Shown here: positions 27,001-37,953 of the stretch, piece by piece
Position numbering within the stretch: the stretch's first letter is position 1
How the letters are laid out: every line of letters begins with the position of its first letter
Assembly: GCF_000775995.1 (NCBI RefSeq)
Contig: NZ_CP009227.1
Location: 372,001-436,000, forward strand
Reading direction: 5' to 3'
Source: Treponema sp. OMZ 838
GTDB lineage: Bacteria; Spirochaetota; Spirochaetia; Treponematales; Treponemataceae
Length of the DNA stretch: 64,000 nt
Notes under the pieces: generated by a model
The model's input: only the letters and a program-made list of their open reading frames with translations
The model's database searches: none
Told to the model about the DNA's origin: nothing
Program-made: the position numbers and the translations under genes

Positions 27001-28414
27001 ATGTCCAACACTCCATCTGCGCCGCTTGCGTAAGCGGTACGTGGATAGCCATCTGGTCACCGTCAAAGTCCGCATTGAAGGGTTTACAAACAAGCGGGTG
27101 CAGTTTAATAGCCTTACCTTCGACAAGAACCGGCTCAAACGCTTGAATACCGAGGCGGTGCAAGGTCGGCGCACGGTTCAGCATAACGGGATGTTCGCTG
27201 ATAACCTCGTCAAGAACGGCAAAAACGGCTGGAGCTTCCTGCTCAACCATGATTTTCGCTTTCTTGATATTGGAAACAATTTCTTTTTGAACGAGCTTTT
27301 TCATAATGAACGGCTTAAAAAGCTCCAATGCCATCTTAGTCGGCAGGCCGCACTGCCACAGCTTTAATTCAGGGCCGACAACGATAACCGAACGTCCCGA
27401 ATAGTCAACACGCTTACCAAGCAGGTTCTGACGGAAACGTCCCTGCTTACCTTTAAGCATATCGGAGATGGACTTGAGCGGACGGTTTGAAGAGCCCTTA
27501 ATAACACGTTTCCGCTTCGAGTTGTCGAACAAGGCATCCACCGCTTCTTGCAGCATCCGCTTTTCGTTGCGGATAATGATATCGGGCGCTTTAAGGCTCA
27601 TTAAACGGGTTAACCGGCTATTTCGGTGAATGACACGGCGGTACAAATCGTTTAAATCCGAAGTTGCAAAGCGTCCGCCGTCCAGCTGCACCATCGGGCG
27701 CAAATCGGGCGGAATAACCGGAATAACATCAAGTATCATCCATTCGGGCTTATTGTTTGACGTTCTAAAATGTTCGACAATCTCAATGCGCTTTAAAAGC
27801 CGCTTATCACTTTTTGCGCCCTTTTCGATCATCTTCATTCTAAGCTGAGCGGCAAGCTCATCCAGATTTAGGTTACTCAATAAGGTTTTAACGGCTTCTG
27901 CGCCCATATTTGCGGTAAAGGCGCCGCCGTACCGTTCCTGAGCATCACGGTACTCATCTTCGCTTAACAGCTGATTTTTCTTTAAATCAGTTCCACCCGG
28001 CTCAATAACAATGTACTTTTCATAGTACAACACCGAACGGAGCGCCGCAACCGGCAAGTCCAACAAAAGCCCCATCCGGCTCGGTACGGATCGATAGTAC
28101 CAGATATGAGAAACGGGCGCTGCCAATTCGATATGCCCCATACGCTCGCGGCGTACTTTAAAGTGAGTAACCTCGACACCGCAACGGTCACAGATAACAC
28201 CCTTGTAACGGATCGATTTAAACTTACCGCAATAGCATTCCCATTCTTTTGTAGTACCGAAAATACGCTCGCAGAAAAGCCCCTCCCTCTCAGGACGCAG
28301 GGTACGATAGTTAATCGTTTCGGGTTTTTTTACTTCGCCATACGACCACGCGCGGATCGCTTCAGGCGAAGCTAATTTAATCATAATATTGTCGAAATCT
28401 TGTATATCTCTCAT
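24083..28414 (-). CDS. rpoC: RNA polymerase subunit beta'
   Basis: 1443 aa. The catalytic NADFDGDQM motif carries the three aspartates that hold the active-site Mg2+. The N-terminal zinc site is CYCGKFKS...CDRCG and the second cysteine cluster is [13 protein letters not shown]. Bridge and trigger helix segments ([29 protein letters not shown]) are intact. The C terminus is a long acidic tail ([14 protein letters not shown] and onward), typical of treponemes. It follows rpoB by 18 bp. Confidence 0.99.
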   Translation of the reverse strand: MRDIQDFDNIMIKLASPEAIRAWSYGEVKKPETINYRTLRPEREGLFCERIFGTTKEWECYCGKFKSIRYKGVICDRCGVEVTHFKVRRERMGHIELAAPVSHIWYYRSVPSRMGLLLDLPVAALRSVLYYEKYIVIEPGGTDLKKNQLLSEDEYRDAQERYGGAFTANMGAEAVKTLLSNLNLDELAAQLRMKMIEKGAKSDKRLLKRIEIVEHFRTSNNKPEWMILDVIPVIPPDLRPMVQLDGGRFATSDLNDLYRRVIHRNSRLTRLMSLKAPDIIIRNEKRMLQEAVDALFDNSKRKRVIKGSSNRPLKSISDMLKGKQGRFRQNLLGKRVDYSGRSVIVVGPELKLWQCGLPTKMALELFKPFIMKKLVQKEIVSNIKKAKIMVEQEAPAVFAVLDEVISEHPVMLNRAPTLHRLGIQAFEPVLVEGKAIKLHPLVCKPFNADFDGDQMAIHVPLTQAAQMECWTLMLSSRNLLDPANGKTIVYPSQDMVLGLYYLTKQRTLKEGQHIRRYSSVSEVMMAAEAGSIGWQELIKINYRGEEVETTPGRLAFNEEMPEGVPFVNTALDDKQIRKLIETVYRTKGTWVTVQMLDKLKSVGYYYATFFGATLSMDDIIIPQEKSTMLEKANNEVLSIYSQYRGGHITQEERYNRVVEVWSKTNEELTTIMMDTLAKDQDGFNTIYMMATSGARGSRNQIRQLAGMRGLMAKPSGDIIELPIRSNFKEGLNVIEFFISTNGARKGLADTALKTADAGYLTRRLVDIAQDVVVNEEDCGTINGIEYSAVKSGDEVIESLSERIVGKYTLERVEHPISHELLIDVNEYITDEIAAKIEEAGVQTVKLRTVLTCESKHGVCVKCYGRNLARNKIVEIGEAVGIIAAQSIGQPGTQLTMRTFHVGGTASSTTEENHITFKYPVIIKDILGTSIPLDDGNLLFTRRGTLLFEKVLKEYNLTAGDSVAVQTGVRILRDDVLYTAADGTVVKSPLNAFAYLNDSTLYLTAPEQKTEIRNGSTVVVKKGDYIPATSVIATFDPYNEPILAEQDGFVRFEDIIPGSTLEEDVNDETGVVERHISELKSDMTLQPRVFISDESGNALGFYYLPDGAQLMVEEDTQIKAGTVIAKLAKAAARTQDITGGLPRVSELFEARRPKSPAVLAQVAGTVSFKGLLKGKRIVIVKDHYGKDYKHLVPMSKRLLVRDGDTVEAGERLCDGNLDPHDILAILGENALQNYLMNEIRDVYRMQGVSINDKHIGVIVRQMLRKIEVMSVGDTRFIYGQQVDKYQFHAENKRVTAEGGQPAIARPMFQGITKAALNIDSFISAASFQETTKVLTNAAIAGKTDELRGLKENVIIGHLIPAGTGMSQYRSVKLFDKNMSDLDEQVNEILERRRRELEEAEAAEAQAEMEEDFDTDDELGYGDMESAETSYDEAPLDEPSGDFED

Positions 28415-28432
28415 AGCCCATCCTCATCTCAA

Positions 28433-31400
28433 TTAAAACTTGGAGCTGTTTTCGGTGATCAATTCTTCATCACGCTCGGTCAGCGGGATTTGCTTTCCTT
28501 TTTCATCATAAATTGTGAAGTCTAAAGCCAAACCGCGCAATTCTTGTACCAATACGTTAAACGATTCGGGGATTCCGGCAGCAGTAGCAGCCTGACCCTT
28601 CACGATAGACTCATATATCTTTGAGCGTCCGTGCATATCATCCGACTTAATGGTTAAAAGCTCCTGAAGCGTATTGGCCGCGCCGTAGGCTTCAAGCGCC
28701 CACACTTCCATTTCTCCCAAGCGCTGACCGCCGAACTGAGCCTTACCGCCGAGCGGCTGCTGAGTTACCAACGAATACGGACCGGTTGAACGGGCGTGCA
28801 TCTTATCGTCAACAAGGTGTGCAAGTTTCATAAAGTAGATGACCCCGACAAATACGTCGTTTTGGAAGGGCATACCGGTTCGTCCATCGCGCAGCTTTAC
28901 CTTTGAGTTGGCGGGAATACCCGCTTCCACCAGTTTCTTCTCGATTTGCTCATTGGTCGGTGACTGGAATACGGGCGCCTCGTACCATTCGTCAAGGCGC
29001 AAGCCCGCGAGTCCGAGTTCCGATTCCAAAATCTGACCGATATTCATACGAGAAGGAACACCGAGCGGATTCAAACAAATATCGAGCGGCGTACCGTCTT
29101 CCATATACGGCATATCCTCTTCCGGTAAAATACGGGCAACAATACCCTTGTTTCCGTGGCGGCCTGCCATCTTATCACCTTCGCGCAACTTACGTTTTGT
29201 CGCAATAAGCACCTTGATAAACTCGTCAACACCGGGATTAAGATCATCACCCTGAGAACGCTTCAAACGCTGAACATCGATGACCGTACCTTCAACACCG
29301 TGCGGTACACGCAGAGAGGAGTCGCGGACATCCTTCGCTTTCTCACCGAATATCGAGTTAAGCAGCTTAAATTCAGGCGTTGTTTCCGACTCGTTTTTAG
29401 GCGTGATCTTACCGATTAAGATATCGCCGGAACGAACTTGCGCACCGATACGGATAATACCTTCCGCATCAAGATTATCGAGGCTTTTTTCCGACTTATT
29501 GGGAATATCGCTGGTAATCCGCTCCGCGCCGAGCTTGGTTTCACGGACTTCTGTTGTAAACTCTTTAATATGTACCGACGTGAACATATCTTCTTTCAAT
29601 ACACGGCGGGAAATCAAAATAGCATCTTCGTAGTTATACCCGTTCCACGGCACAAAACCGACCAGAATATTGCGGCCGAGCGCAAGCTCTCCCTGATAGG
29701 TCGCAGGGCCGTCAGCAATGACATCGCCTACCTCCACGTGCTGCCCGACTGCAACAATCGGCCGCTGATGATAACAGGTATCCTGATTGGTGCGCTGATA
29801 TTTCAGCAACGTATAGTCGCGAACTTTTGCTTCCGTTCCTTCCGGCGCATCCGATTCGATAGAAATCTTTTCGGAGGAAACGAACGTAACCGTACCGCTC
29901 CGCTTTGCTTTGATTAACACGCCCGAATCATACGCACACTTGCCTTCCATGCCGGTACCGACACGGGGCGGTTCGGGGAATACGAGCGGCACACCCTGCC
30001 GCTGCATGTTTGAACCCATGAGCGCACGGTTTGCGTCGTCGTGCTCAAGGAAGGGAATGAGCGACGCGGACACGGAGATAATCTGTTTGGGCGACACGTC
30101 CATGTACTGCACTTCTTTTGAACTGCGCGTCGTATAGTCGCCCTGATGGCGGCATGCAATCTGTTCAGCGGTAATCGTACCGTCGCTCTGCACTGCGGTA
30201 GATACCTGTGCAATGTAATATTTATCCTCGTCCATCGCCGAAAGGTATTCAACCTCGCGGGTTGCAACACCGTTCACGACCTTGACATACGGCGCTTCCA
30301 AAAAGCCGTAGTCGTTGACATGCGCATAGCTTGCCATCGACACGATAAGACCGATATTCGGCCCTTCCGGCGTTTCAATCGGGCACATCCGTCCGTAATG
30401 GGTATAGTGAACGTCGCGGACTTCAAAACCTGCGCGGTCACGGGAAAGACCGCCGGGGCCTAATGCGTTTAGACGGCGTTTATGGGTAAGCTCCGCGAGC
30501 GGATTGACCTGATCCATAAACTGTGAAAGCTGACTTGCGCCAAAAAACTCTTTAATGGTGGCAACAATAGGCTTTATAGAAATAAGCTCTTGCGGCTTAA
30601 TCGTTTCAATTTCTTTTGACCCCATCCGCTCGCGCGCGATCCGCTCCATACGGAGGAATGCAGTTTTAAGCGTATTGGTCATCAGCTCGCCGACGGAACG
30701 AACGCGTCTATTTCCGAGATGGTCGATATCGTCTATCGAAGCATCCCCGATATAAACCTGAATAAGGTACTTCATTGTGTTTACGATATCGTCGAGAATA
30801 AGGGTACATTCTTCAACGGGATGCTCGTAGTCAAATTTTTTATTCAGCTTATACCGCCCCACACGGCCGAGATCATACCGACGGGGTGAGAAAAACATCG
30901 AGGTTAAATCTTTTTCGGCAGCCTCTACCGTCATCGGATCGCCGGGCTTTAAGGCTGCATACACAACCGATAAGGCTTCCTCTTTTGTAGGCTCCTGCCC
31001 CTTTGCAGCATCGGCAAAGCGGATTTCCTCGCGTTCAAAACAGTTGATAATAACGGGGGAATCAAGGCTGCCCTCTTTTTTAAAATCGATAACGGTAACT
31101 TCGGTAATATGGTTTTGCCGCAGTTCATCGACAACGTGGGGATGAATCTTTTCACCGGCCTGATAGAGCGTCCGCTCTCCGGATTCATCAGCTACGGTTA
31201 TCCGCTTGGCAAACACACGGCCTACCAGCTTATCGTATTCCGTCGTTCCTTCGGCAACCGGCAGCACTTCGGTTTTATAGAAAAAATCGATAATTTGTTC
31301 GCGGGTTTCATATCCCAGTGCCCGCAAGAACAGCGTTCCTAAAATACGCTTTTTCTTATCAAGCTTTGCATAAATCAGATCTTTTTTCTGGTCGATTTCA

Positions 31401-31930
31401 AATTCAAGCCAACTTCCGCGGTAGGGAATAATCCGGCTGGAATAAACGCCCTTATCATGAGAAAAAATAACGCCCGGAGAACGGTGTATCTGAGAAACGA
31501 CAACACGTTCCGCACCATTGATGATAAAGGTACCGCGTTCGGTCATCAACGGAATGTCGCCCATATAGATACTCTTACGGCGGATTTCACCGGTTTGGTT
31601 AAACACCAAGTCTATCTGAGCCTTCAACGGGATAGCATAAGTCAACCCCTTCTGCTTGCATTCGTATTCACTAAATTTAATATCATTTTCATCCAGCGTA
31701 TATGATTGGTACTCCAGCGTCATGTCGCCGTTCGGGCTTTCAATCGGGAAGGTTGTCCGAAACACATCCTCCAAACCGACTTCCTCCGAAGTATTCCCGC
31801 TTTGGTGTGTTCCGCGGCGTAAAAATTTTTCATACGAAGCGAGCTGAATATCAATTAAATTAGGCAGCTCCATAAAATTTTGAATATTTTTTCCAATATA
31901 CTGGCGATTAACCGTTTTCCGCACAGGCAT
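28433..31930 (-). CDS. rpoB: RNA polymerase subunit beta
   Basis: 1165 aa, full length and collinear with bacterial RpoB, ending in the switch/clamp region [12 protein letters not shown]. Rif cluster I reads [15 protein letters not shown] then [10 protein letters not shown]. The position equivalent to E. coli Ser531 is Asn, a change linked in the literature to natural rifampicin resistance of treponemes. It lies downstream of rplL after a 316-bp spacer with hairpins and just upstream of rpoC. Confidence 0.99.
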   Translation of the reverse strand: MPVRKTVNRQYIGKNIQNFMELPNLIDIQLASYEKFLRRGTHQSGNTSEEVGLEDVFRTTFPIESPNGDMTLEYQSYTLDENDIKFSEYECKQKGLTYAIPLKAQIDLVFNQTGEIRRKSIYMGDIPLMTERGTFIINGAERVVVSQIHRSPGVIFSHDKGVYSSRIIPYRGSWLEFEIDQKKDLIYAKLDKKKRILGTLFLRALGYETREQIIDFFYKTEVLPVAEGTTEYDKLVGRVFAKRITVADESGERTLYQAGEKIHPHVVDELRQNHITEVTVIDFKKEGSLDSPVIINCFEREEIRFADAAKGQEPTKEEALSVVYAALKPGDPMTVEAAEKDLTSMFFSPRRYDLGRVGRYKLNKKFDYEHPVEECTLILDDIVNTMKYLIQVYIGDASIDDIDHLGNRRVRSVGELMTNTLKTAFLRMERIARERMGSKEIETIKPQELISIKPIVATIKEFFGASQLSQFMDQVNPLAELTHKRRLNALGPGGLSRDRAGFEVRDVHYTHYGRMCPIETPEGPNIGLIVSMASYAHVNDYGFLEAPYVKVVNGVATREVEYLSAMDEDKYYIAQVSTAVQSDGTITAEQIACRHQGDYTTRSSKEVQYMDVSPKQIISVSASLIPFLEHDDANRALMGSNMQRQGVPLVFPEPPRVGTGMEGKCAYDSGVLIKAKRSGTVTFVSSEKISIESDAPEGTEAKVRDYTLLKYQRTNQDTCYHQRPIVAVGQHVEVGDVIADGPATYQGELALGRNILVGFVPWNGYNYEDAILISRRVLKEDMFTSVHIKEFTTEVRETKLGAERITSDIPNKSEKSLDNLDAEGIIRIGAQVRSGDILIGKITPKNESETTPEFKLLNSIFGEKAKDVRDSSLRVPHGVEGTVIDVQRLKRSQGDDLNPGVDEFIKVLIATKRKLREGDKMAGRHGNKGIVARILPEEDMPYMEDGTPLDICLNPLGVPSRMNIGQILESELGLAGLRLDEWYEAPVFQSPTNEQIEKKLVEAGIPANSKVKLRDGRTGMPFQNDVFVGVIYFMKLAHLVDDKMHARSTGPYSLVTQQPLGGKAQFGGQRLGEMEVWALEAYGAANTLQELLTIKSDDMHGRSKIYESIVKGQAATAAGIPESFNVLVQELRGLALDFTIYDEKGKQIPLTERDEELITENSSKF

Positions 31931-32025
31931 CCCGTCATCCCCCTTCTCTTACCCGAACAGTTCCGTGCCCCTATAAAAACTTAGGAAGAACACGCCACAC
32001 TGCACAGCACATAGTATACACTTGG

Positions 32026-32057
32026 AAATCTCTAAAAACTGAAGTATTTAGAGATTT
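32026..32057. repeat. CTCTAAAAACT-type hairpin in the rplL-rpoB spacer
   Basis: AAATCTCTAAAAACT (32026-32040) and AGTATTTAGAGATTT (32043-32057) form a 15-position stem with one mismatch. It belongs to the set at 9151-9183 and 15385. Within rplL-rpoB it could act with 32209-32233 as an attenuator lowering rpoBC relative to ribosomal proteins. The rest of 31931-32246 shows no ORF. Confidence 0.6.
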
Positions 32058-32208
32058 CCGCTTGTTTTATAATCGACTTATTTTTTAAATAGCTTTTATT
32101 TTTACTACTTTTACTACCGTGTTTTTCACCTGGTAAAACTACAAAAGCCTCCCCTATTCATGAGGAAGCTTAACATGATGTTTGAGAAAAATCATAGAAT
32201 CAAACAAT

Positions 32209-32233
32209 AGCCGGCTGTACTGTACAACCGGCT
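32209..32233 (-). terminator. Probable attenuating hairpin after rplL
   Basis: AGCCGGCTGTAC (32209-32220) and GTACAACCGGCT (32222-32233) form a 12-position stem with one mismatch, 13 bases after the rplL stop. Only a weak T-rich stretch follows. Partial termination between rplL and rpoBC is common in bacteria. Confidence 0.5.
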
Positions 32234-32246
32234 CATATCAAAAGAA

Positions 32247-32636
32247 TTAAGCAATCGTAATCTCTGCACCGGCAGCTGTCATTGCCTCTTTAATCTTCTG
32301 AGCTTCTTCCTTAGAAACATTCTCCTTCAATACTTTCGGAGCGCCCTCTACAAGCTCTTTTGCTTCTTTAAGACCAAGTCCTGCAACAACGTTTCTAACC
32401 TCTTTGATTACGCCGATTTTCTTGCTGGGATCAGTCAGGCCTTTGAGCGTTACGGTAAATTCAGTCTGCTCTTCAGCAGCCGCAGCACCGCCCGCAGCAC
32501 CGCCGGCAACAACTGCAACAGGAGCAGCTGCTGTTACACCGAATACTTCTTCCATAGATTTAATCAATTCGGAAAGCTCAAGAATTGTCTTCTCTTTGAT
32601 TGCCTCAATAATTTGCTCGTTTGTTAATGCCGCCAT
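32247..32636 (-). CDS. rplL: 50S ribosomal protein L7/L12
   Basis: 129 aa with the standard layout: N-terminal dimer helices ([19 protein letters not shown]), an Ala/Gly-rich hinge ([17 protein letters not shown]) and the C-terminal domain that recruits translation factors ([37 protein letters not shown]). It follows rplJ after about 100 bp. In the ribosome it forms the stalk on L10. Confidence 0.99.
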   Translation of the reverse strand: MAALTNEQIIEAIKEKTILELSELIKSMEEVFGVTAAAPVAVVAGGAAGGAAAAEEQTEFTVTLKGLTDPSKKIGVIKEVRNVVAGLGLKEAKELVEGAPKVLKENVSKEEAQKIKEAMTAAGAEITIA

Positions 32637-32735
32637 ATTATCTTCTCCTATAAAATTAAAATTTTACAGCTTATACAAGCTGCAGTAACGGTAGACAGGA
32701 AGACAGCGCATGAAGCCTGACTACCGCATTCGGAA

Positions 32736-33269
32736 TTATGCTTCAGCCGATGCAGGTGCAGAGTCTGAAGCGCCCCCTTCTTTATCAACAATAGCTTGAA
32801 GAGTACGCACAAACTTCGCAGTCGTTGCATTGACTGTGGACATAAACATTGCAATAAGCTCTTTCTTGCCGGGCAATTTAGAGAATGCTTCGATTTTTGC
32901 AGTATCGTAGAATTCCCCGTCAACCACTGCACCTTTTACAACCAGTGCAGGAGTTTCTTTTGCAAATTCAAACAACGTTTTTGCAGCTGCGTTTGCATCT
33001 TCGCTCATCATCGCAACTGCGGTAGGCCCGACTAAATAGTCTTTAACATCCAAATTCACGGAGTCGAAAGCGATACGTGCAAAGTTATTACGCACAACTT
33101 TGTAGGTACAATTATTTTCACGAAGTTTTGCGCGCAGCTGTGTAATCTGCTCGACAGACAACCCGCGATATTCTGTAAAAATAAATGACGAAGCAGCTTT
33201 TAACTCATTCGTAATATTTTCGATAGCAGCCGTCTTTGCAGGCTGCGGTTTATGTGCTCGCAGTGCCAT
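32736..33269 (-). CDS. rplJ: 50S ribosomal protein L10
   Basis: 177 aa. The N terminus binds 23S rRNA with L11 and the C-terminal helix carries L7/L12 dimers. FIFTEYRGLSVEQITQLRAKL and KVVRNNFARIAF are family typical. It lies 1 bp after rplA. A short Ser/Ala-rich tail (GGASDSAPASAEA) extends past the L7/L12-binding helix. L10 usually represses its own mRNA; no such site could be assigned here because no leader separates it from rplA. Confidence 0.98.
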   Translation of the reverse strand: MALRAHKPQPAKTAAIENITNELKAASSFIFTEYRGLSVEQITQLRAKLRENNCTYKVVRNNFARIAFDSVNLDVKDYLVGPTAVAMMSEDANAAAKTLFEFAKETPALVVKGAVVDGEFYDTAKIEAFSKLPGKKELIAMFMSTVNATTAKFVRTLQAIVDKEGGASDSAPASAEA

Positions 33270-33270
33270 C

Positions 33271-33951
33271 TTATTCTCCTACCTTATAATCTACCCAGAC
33301 ACCCGGTCCCATCGTAGAACTGACAGAAACCGATTGAATAAAATCAGCCTTCGCATCAGCAGGCTTCTTTCGCCCGATTTCGGTCAAAAGAACCGTAATA
33401 TTTTCGGCGATCTTGTCCGTATCCATCGAAACTTTACCGATTGCAAGATGAACGACACCGGTTTTATCGGCACGAAATTCAACCCGACCTTTTTTCAGCT
33501 CATTGATAGCCGCTCCGATATCGGCAGTAACCGTTCCCGTCTTGGGGTTAGGCATCAAGCCTTTCCGACCAAGCACCATACCAAGCCGCCCAACATCCTT
33601 CATCATATCGGGAGTAGCGACAGCGATATCAAAATCAAGCCAGCCACCCTTAACTTTTTCGATATAGTCGGCAGCACCGGCATACGCCGCACCGGCATCC
33701 AAAGCTTCTTTTACGCGGTCTTCTTTACAGAACACCAATACGCGCTTTTCACCTCTAAACTGATGCGGCAAAACAACGGTATCACGAACGCTCTGGTTTT
33801 TACCCAGCTTCAAGCTGACATGAAGCTCAACTGTTTCATCGAATTTCGCAAACTTCAGCTCTTTTACTAACTCTACAGCCTTGGGAACAGTGAAAAGAGC
33901 AGCACTATCGTATTTTTTTAACGCATTGCGGTAATTTTTTCCGTGTTTCAT
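33271..33951 (-). CDS. rplA: 50S ribosomal protein L1
   Basis: 226 aa, the usual length. L1 builds the mobile L1 stalk near the E site and often autoregulates the L11 operon. The diagnostic [29 protein letters not shown] and [13 protein letters not shown] segments are present. Its start abuts the rplK stop with no spacer, so translation is coupled. Confidence 0.99.
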   Translation of the reverse strand: MKHGKNYRNALKKYDSAALFTVPKAVELVKELKFAKFDETVELHVSLKLGKNQSVRDTVVLPHQFRGEKRVLVFCKEDRVKEALDAGAAYAGAADYIEKVKGGWLDFDIAVATPDMMKDVGRLGMVLGRKGLMPNPKTGTVTADIGAAINELKKGRVEFRADKTGVVHLAIGKVSMDTDKIAENITVLLTEIGRKKPADAKADFIQSVSVSSTMGPGVWVDYKVGE

Positions 33952-34383
33952 TTAGCGCTCTACCTCCACACCCATACTCCGTGCAGTACCTGCAATAATC
34001 TTCTTTGCAGCTTCCAAATCAGTTGCAGTAATATCGGGCATCTTCATTTTTGCAATTTCTTCCAGTTTTGCTTTTGATAAAGTCGCAACCTTCTGGGTTA
34101 CGGAATTCGCAGAACCTTTTTGGATATTGCAAGCCTTTCTGATTAAAACAGCAGCCGGCGGAGTCTTCAAGATAAAAGTAAAGCTTTTATCTGAATAGAC
34201 TGTAATAACAACCGGAACAACCAAACCCGGCTCCATCGATTTTGTGCGGTCGTTAAATTGCTGCACAAACTGAGGCGCGCTTACACCATGCGGACCAAGT
34301 GCGGGACCGACAGGCGGAGCTGGCGTTGCCTTTCCAGCAGGACACTGCAATTTAATAACCGCAGTAACCTTTTTCTTTGCCAT
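33952..34383 (-). CDS. rplK: 50S ribosomal protein L11
   Basis: 143 aa. Part of the GTPase-associated centre, binding helices 43-44 of 23S r[23 protein letters not shown] at the N terminus, with the prolines contacted by thiostrepton, and [14 protein letters not shown] at the C terminus are typical. It begins after a 111-bp gap from nusG. AAGGAG precedes the start. Confidence 0.99.
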   Translation of the reverse strand: MAKKKVTAVIKLQCPAGKATPAPPVGPALGPHGVSAPQFVQQFNDRTKSMEPGLVVPVVITVYSDKSFTFILKTPPAAVLIRKACNIQKGSANSVTQKVATLSKAKLEEIAKMKMPDITATDLEAAKKIIAGTARSMGVEVER

Positions 34384-34494
34384 AATTATCTCCTTCTGGT
34401 ACTAACGGGAAACCATTCCCTCCCATAAAAATGAAAAACCAAAAAACAAGACGATCGGCATCGCTCGGAGCCGACATTTAAAAAAAAGCGATCT

Positions 34495-35049
34495 TTAAAT
34501 CAACTCAACTTGAAGCATATCAACTTCAACAGGGGTTGTTCTACCGAATATAGCAACCATTACCCGCAGCTTATTGCGGTCTGCCATAACTTCTTCGACA
34601 GTGCCGGCGAAGGTATCAAAAGGACCCTCTATGATCTTAACCTGCTGACCGGGTGTAAACATCTGAGCAGCCCGCGCCTTTTCACCTTTAATCTCCCCTG
34701 ATTTCTGTAAAACACTTTTTGCCTCATCAGCTGAAATAGCCTGAGGACGAGCATCTCCGACAACACCCAAAAACCCGGTAACACCGTGTATTCTTCTAAT
34801 CGGAGTACACACCCCCTTCCAGTTTACAGCAGGCAGATCCATTTCAATAAGAATATAACCGGGCAGAAACTTTCGACGAACAACTCGTTTCTTACCATCC
34901 TTCACTTCGGTCAATTCTTCTTCAGGGATTTTAATTTCAGAGATAACTCCAGCAGGAATTTCACCGTTTTCTATCAACAGACGTATTGCGCGCTCTATCC
35001 TCTTTTCATAGCCTGAAAAGATATGCAGAATATACCATTCCTTTGCCAT
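34495..35049 (-). CDS. nusG: Transcription termination/antitermination protein NusG
   Basis: 184 aa. The NGN domain (KEWYILHIFSGYEKRIERAI) binds the RNA polymerase clamp and the C-terminal KOW domain (QQVKIIEGPFDTFAGTVEEV) contacts Rho or S10. A short basic insert (EVKDGKKRVVRRKFLPGYIL) precedes the conserved FLPGY. It lies 9 bp after secE in the standard order. Confidence 0.98.
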   Translation of the reverse strand: MAKEWYILHIFSGYEKRIERAIRLLIENGEIPAGVISEIKIPEEELTEVKDGKKRVVRRKFLPGYILIEMDLPAVNWKGVCTPIRRIHGVTGFLGVVGDARPQAISADEAKSVLQKSGEIKGEKARAAQMFTPGQQVKIIEGPFDTFAGTVEEVMADRNKLRVMVAIFGRTTPVEVDMLQVELI

Positions 35050-35058
35050 AACCGTTCC

Positions 35059-35238
35059 TTAAAAGAACCAGCCGAGGCAAGCGACAAAGAAAGTATCAAC
35101 AATACCGAGAAAAACAGCAACAAGAATAGTAGATACGATAACAACCTTCACAGCAGAAACAACATCATCACGAGTAGGCCAAACCACCTTACGCAGTTCA
35201 GCAACACATTCTTTTCCAAAAGTAATTATTTTTGACAT
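35059..35238 (-). CDS. secE: Preprotein translocase subunit SecE
   Basis: A 59-aa single-spanning SecE of the short form. The amphipathic helix with the conserved ELRKVVWPTRDD motif leads into one membrane helix (VIVSTILVAVFLGIV). It clamps the two halves of SecY in the Sec channel. It lies between tRNA-Trp and nusG, the common bacterial arrangement. The ATG at 35238 follows AAGGGGT. Confidence 0.97.
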   Translation of the reverse strand: MSKIITFGKECVAELRKVVWPTRDDVVSAVKVVIVSTILVAVFLGIVDTFFVACLGWFF

Positions 35239-35259
35239 ATCTACCCCTTATTTATGAAA

Positions 35260-35332
35260 CAGGCCAGGAAGGACTCGAACCCTCAACATTCGGTTTTGGA
35301 GACCGACGCTCTACCATTAGAGCTACTGACCT
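35260..35332 (-). tRNA. tRNA-Trp (CCA)
   Basis: A 73-nt cloverleaf. Acceptor arms AGGTCAG and CTGGCCT pair with one T-G, the anticodon loop is CTCCAAA with anticodon CCA, and the T-loop is TTCGAGT. The 3' CCA is not encoded. It lies between rpmG and secE, as in many bacteria. Confidence 0.97.
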
Positions 35333-35378
35333 CTATTCAAAAGTCGCAGGCCATTGCAATCAGTCGGACTTCAAATAC

Positions 35379-35549
35379 TTATTTAACTTTTGTTTCTTTA
35401 TGTACGGTATGCTTACGATCAAACGGACAATATTTACTTAACTCAAGCTTGCCTTGAATATTCTTCCGATTCTTTGCGGTAGTGTAGTTCTTCCGCTTAC
35501 ATTCAGTACATTGTAATGCGATAAGCTCAACAGATGTTTTCTTAGCCAT
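35379..35549 (-). CDS. rpmG: 50S ribosomal protein L33
   Basis: 56 aa from the ATG at 35549 ([14 protein letters not shown]), preceded by GGAGG. Longer upstream frame extensions run through the tRNA and are not real. It keeps the two-pair cysteine zinc pattern CTEC, but in the second pair only one Cys is visible (KYCPFDRKH), so it may be a C-minus or intermediate form. It lies between tRNA-Thr and tRNA-Trp. Confidence 0.95.
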   Translation of the reverse strand: MAKKTSVELIALQCTECKRKNYTTAKNRKNIQGKLELSKYCPFDRKHTVHKETKVK

Positions 35550-35575
35550 CACAAACCTCCTAATAAAAACAAAAA

Positions 35576-35648
35576 AGCTTCCGAGCGGAATCGAACCGCT
35601 GACCCCAACCTTACCATGGTTGTGCTCTGCCGACTGAGCTACAGAAGC
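35576..35648 (-). tRNA. tRNA-Thr (GGT)
   Basis: A 73-nt cloverleaf. Acceptor GCTTCTG / CGGAAGC with one T-G, anticodon loop ATGGTAA with anticodon GGT, and T-loop TTCGATT. No encoded CCA. It is the first element of the transcript that goes on to rpmG, tRNA-Trp, secE and nusG. Confidence 0.97.
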
Positions 35649-35661
35649 ATAAAGACGCTTG

Positions 35662-35690
35662 AGAATACCAGAAGAATAAGAAAGTGTCAA
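35662..35690 (-). promoter_or_regulatory. Promoter of the tRNA-Thr / rpmG / secE / nusG / ribosomal protein operon
   Basis: On the minus strand TTGACA (35685-35690), 17 bp, TATTCT (35662-35667), placing the start at about 35655, a few bases before tRNA-Thr. It is a near-consensus sigma-70 promoter heading the long minus-strand cluster. Confidence 0.85.
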
Positions 35691-35706
35691 GGACTCAATG
35701 AAAATT

Positions 35707-37236
35707 TTACGGATTAAAGAGACCTGCTTCCGGAGCCCGTACCCGTATCATCGCCGTATAAGCATCTTTATTTTTTTCGATAAATGCATCAACCGGTACC
35801 TTCCCGCCATCTTCATATATGTCAAGATGGAATTCTCCCAAACTGTCAAAATACGGGAAGAATACAGCTATCCGGTCATACATTCGCAGCTCCGTAGCCG
35901 AAGACACCGTGCTAATACATGCAAGATAAAAATGATCGGGTTCGACGATGGTCAAATAATATAAAAGCGGTAAAAGATACGACGTTTGATACCCAGCATA
36001 TCGTTGATACCCCAAAAAAGCAGGTTGTTTTACCGATCCGTTTTTTGCACTTGCCCCCATCGGAATCGCCGCACCGGTAAGCGCAAAAGGACAGCTGTTT
36101 ACATCCAAACCGGAAGAGTCGGGATAAACGGTACGCTTCAAATTTAAGCTTAAAGCGGCAGCACCGAGATTTCGTATCCAATCCAATCCGAAAAAGACAT
36201 TTTGTGTATCCAGATACGGTCTTGTAAAATGAGTTTTAGGCGCATCGGTCTCACGCTTCAAAGCTTCAACAACCGTCCCCTGCCCAGCAACAGGACGAAT
36301 AATCCCATCAATAATCCACTTTGCAAAACCGGCCGAATCAACCCCTCCGATTACTTCAGAACGTATTTGGTCGATATTCATTGCAGTCGTTATTTCCGAT
36401 TCGGTTTGAGGCTGCGAGTTACTAATATGTACAGGCTTTCCGTCATGATCAAAACAGCTGTCTTTCAGCCACACCAACCGATACCGAAGGTTTTCGACTA
36501 TACGCGACATCGTTTTAACGGAGCTGTTATCACGCGGCGGATTAAATAAATCCCATGGAATGATTGACTGACTCAATGCCTTCAACCGTAAAAGCGAAAT
36601 ATGATAGAGTGTTTCAAAAGGGACGCCTATAGCGATATCTTTACGCACATAAGCATTAAAAAGACATATATCGATAAACGACTTACCGCTGTAAGCTTTT
36701 TGACTTGCAGGACGAAGAGACACCGACAAAGCGGGATTTTCGCGCGGATATATCTTGATCAACAAAGGGGCACCGGTATCAACCCTTCGGTACAGCATCC
36801 ATGTCCCTTGCGGTACGAGATTATGCTCCGGCAAACTGTAATCGGTAAGATTGGGAACAATAGAAATAATGTAGACATCCTTACCGTCTTCAGCATACTT
36901 TCCCGATACCGTAAACGTATTTCCTTTTGAATCCGTATGCAATTCAGGAGCCTTTTTGACGACTTTTTCAATCGGCGCAGAAAACCATGAGGTTGTAATC
37001 GCTTCACGAATTTCAGCAGAATCCGGTATTTGATCCAAAGGATAAAGATGCACGGTTTTCAGATTTTCACCGACTACCGTTTCGACCGTAATAACGGATT
37101 CTTTACTCTCGCCATCTTTTTTGACCGTCGTTGAATTCGGTACGGAGGCATCGGCTCCGAAAACAGCCGCCATACTTATGCATACGAGAATACTTCCTAT
37201 AAGACAGGAAGGTATCCTAAAACAAACGCTTTTCAT
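35707..37236 (-). CDS. Exported protein of unknown function
   Basis: 509 aa from the ATG at 37236. An N-terminal signal peptide ([20 protein letters not shown]) suggests a periplasmic or outer-membrane location. No domain is recognised with certainty. The segment [15 protein letters not shown] (about 297-311) recalls the DCSGFV motif of NlpC/P60 and related papain-like peptidases, but with Ser at the place of the catalytic Cys. This is a weak hint only. It lies just upstream of the tRNA-Thr promoter and is read in the same direction. Confidence 0.7.
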   Translation of the reverse strand: MKSVCFRIPSCLIGSILVCISMAAVFGADASVPNSTTVKKDGESKESVITVETVVGENLKTVHLYPLDQIPDSAEIREAITTSWFSAPIEKVVKKAPELHTDSKGNTFTVSGKYAEDGKDVYIISIVPNLTDYSLPEHNLVPQGTWMLYRRVDTGAPLLIKIYPRENPALSVSLRPASQKAYSGKSFIDICLFNAYVRKDIAIGVPFETLYHISLLRLKALSQSIIPWDLFNPPRDNSSVKTMSRIVENLRYRLVWLKDSCFDHDGKPVHISNSQPQTESEITTAMNIDQIRSEVIGGVDSAGFAKWIIDGIIRPVAGQGTVVEALKRETDAPKTHFTRPYLDTQNVFFGLDWIRNLGAAALSLNLKRTVYPDSSGLDVNSCPFALTGAAIPMGASAKNGSVKQPAFLGYQRYAGYQTSYLLPLLYYLTIVEPDHFYLACISTVSSATELRMYDRIAVFFPYFDSLGEFHLDIYEDGGKVPVDAFIEKNKDAYTAMIRVRAPEAGLFNP

Positions 37237-37317
37237 ACTTCTATGGTATCGGCATTTCAGCATCATATCTTAAAGCACTATCAAGCCACCCCTAAAAACC
37301 AACTGAATTCTTAGCTC

Positions 37318-37791
37318 TCAGTCTTCCAATTCGGGGATCCGGTCTTTCAGCTCACGCAGAAACTGCTCGCCGCTTACTCCTTCCCTCAAACAAATAAACA
37401 CGCAATTATCACGGCCGGCAATGATACCGAGAACAGACTCAAAGCCCATATTTTCAAGCGCCATCGAAATCAGTTCGGTATGCCCCGAATATGTTTTAAT
37501 AACTGCCATATTTCCGGAATAATCTATAGAAATATACCCGCGTAAAAAATCTTGAATACCCGCCTGCTCGGTTTCACGAGGATGGTCATCGCTCGGCACT
37601 GTATAAACATAATCACCCTTTCCATTGGAAACCTTGCTCACCTTGAGCATCTTTAAATCACGCGACAAGGTCGCCTGAGTAACGGAAAAGCCTTCACGAT
37701 CCAAATAACCGAGCAGCATTTCTTGAGATTCAATCGGATATGATTTTATCAGTTTTCTGATTGTTTTTAATCTTGTCAGCCGCTGTTTCAC
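37318..37791 (-). CDS. argR: Arginine repressor ArgR
   Basis: 157 aa. The N-terminal winged helix (SQEMLLGYLDREGF, TQATLSRDLKMLKV) binds ARG boxes and the C-terminal domain (GIIAGRDNCVFICLRE) forms hexamers and binds arginine, matching the GTIAGDDT motif of the family. The upstream region has several AT-rich sites resembling ARG boxes, so autoregulation is likely. No arginine metabolism gene is in the window. Confidence 0.95.
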   Translation of the reverse strand: MKQRLTRLKTIRKLIKSYPIESQEMLLGYLDREGFSVTQATLSRDLKMLKVSKVSNGKGDYVYTVPSDDHPRETEQAGIQDFLRGYISIDYSGNMAVIKTYSGHTELISMALENMGFESVLGIIAGRDNCVFICLREGVSGEQFLRELKDRIPELED

Positions 37792-37814
37792 TTATGTCAC
37801 CTACGGAGTAATAG

Positions 37815-37885
37815 TGCATAAATATTCAAAAAAGTCAATAAAAATAAAAAATATTCAAAAAATATGCATAATCTTGCATAAAATT
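37815..37885 (-). promoter_or_regulatory. Cluster of ARG-box-like sites upstream of argR
   Basis: TGCATAAATATTCA (37815-37828) is a near palindrome matching the TGNATNNNNATNCA pattern of ARG boxes. More half sites follow at about 37851-37884 (ATATTCA, TATGCATAAT, TTGCATAAAATT). They lie 25-95 bases before the argR start, where a repressor would block its own promoter. Confidence 0.55.
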
Positions 37886-37935
37886 CCGCACAGAAGACAG
37901 GCAACCGCTTAAAATATTGCCAATACGGCCGCCCT
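37885..37935. repeat. Fragment of the nested-repeat family
   Basis: The sequence CGCACAGAAGACAGGCAACCGCTTAAAATATTGCC matches in pieces the right flank of the element at 18890-19160 (CGCACAGAAGG, GGCAACCGC, AATATT). The outer GGTAAACGCATCAG arms are missing, so it is a partial copy or decay product between queA and argR. Confidence 0.55.
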
Positions 37936-37953
37936 AGTCCATTACCACGGTTC

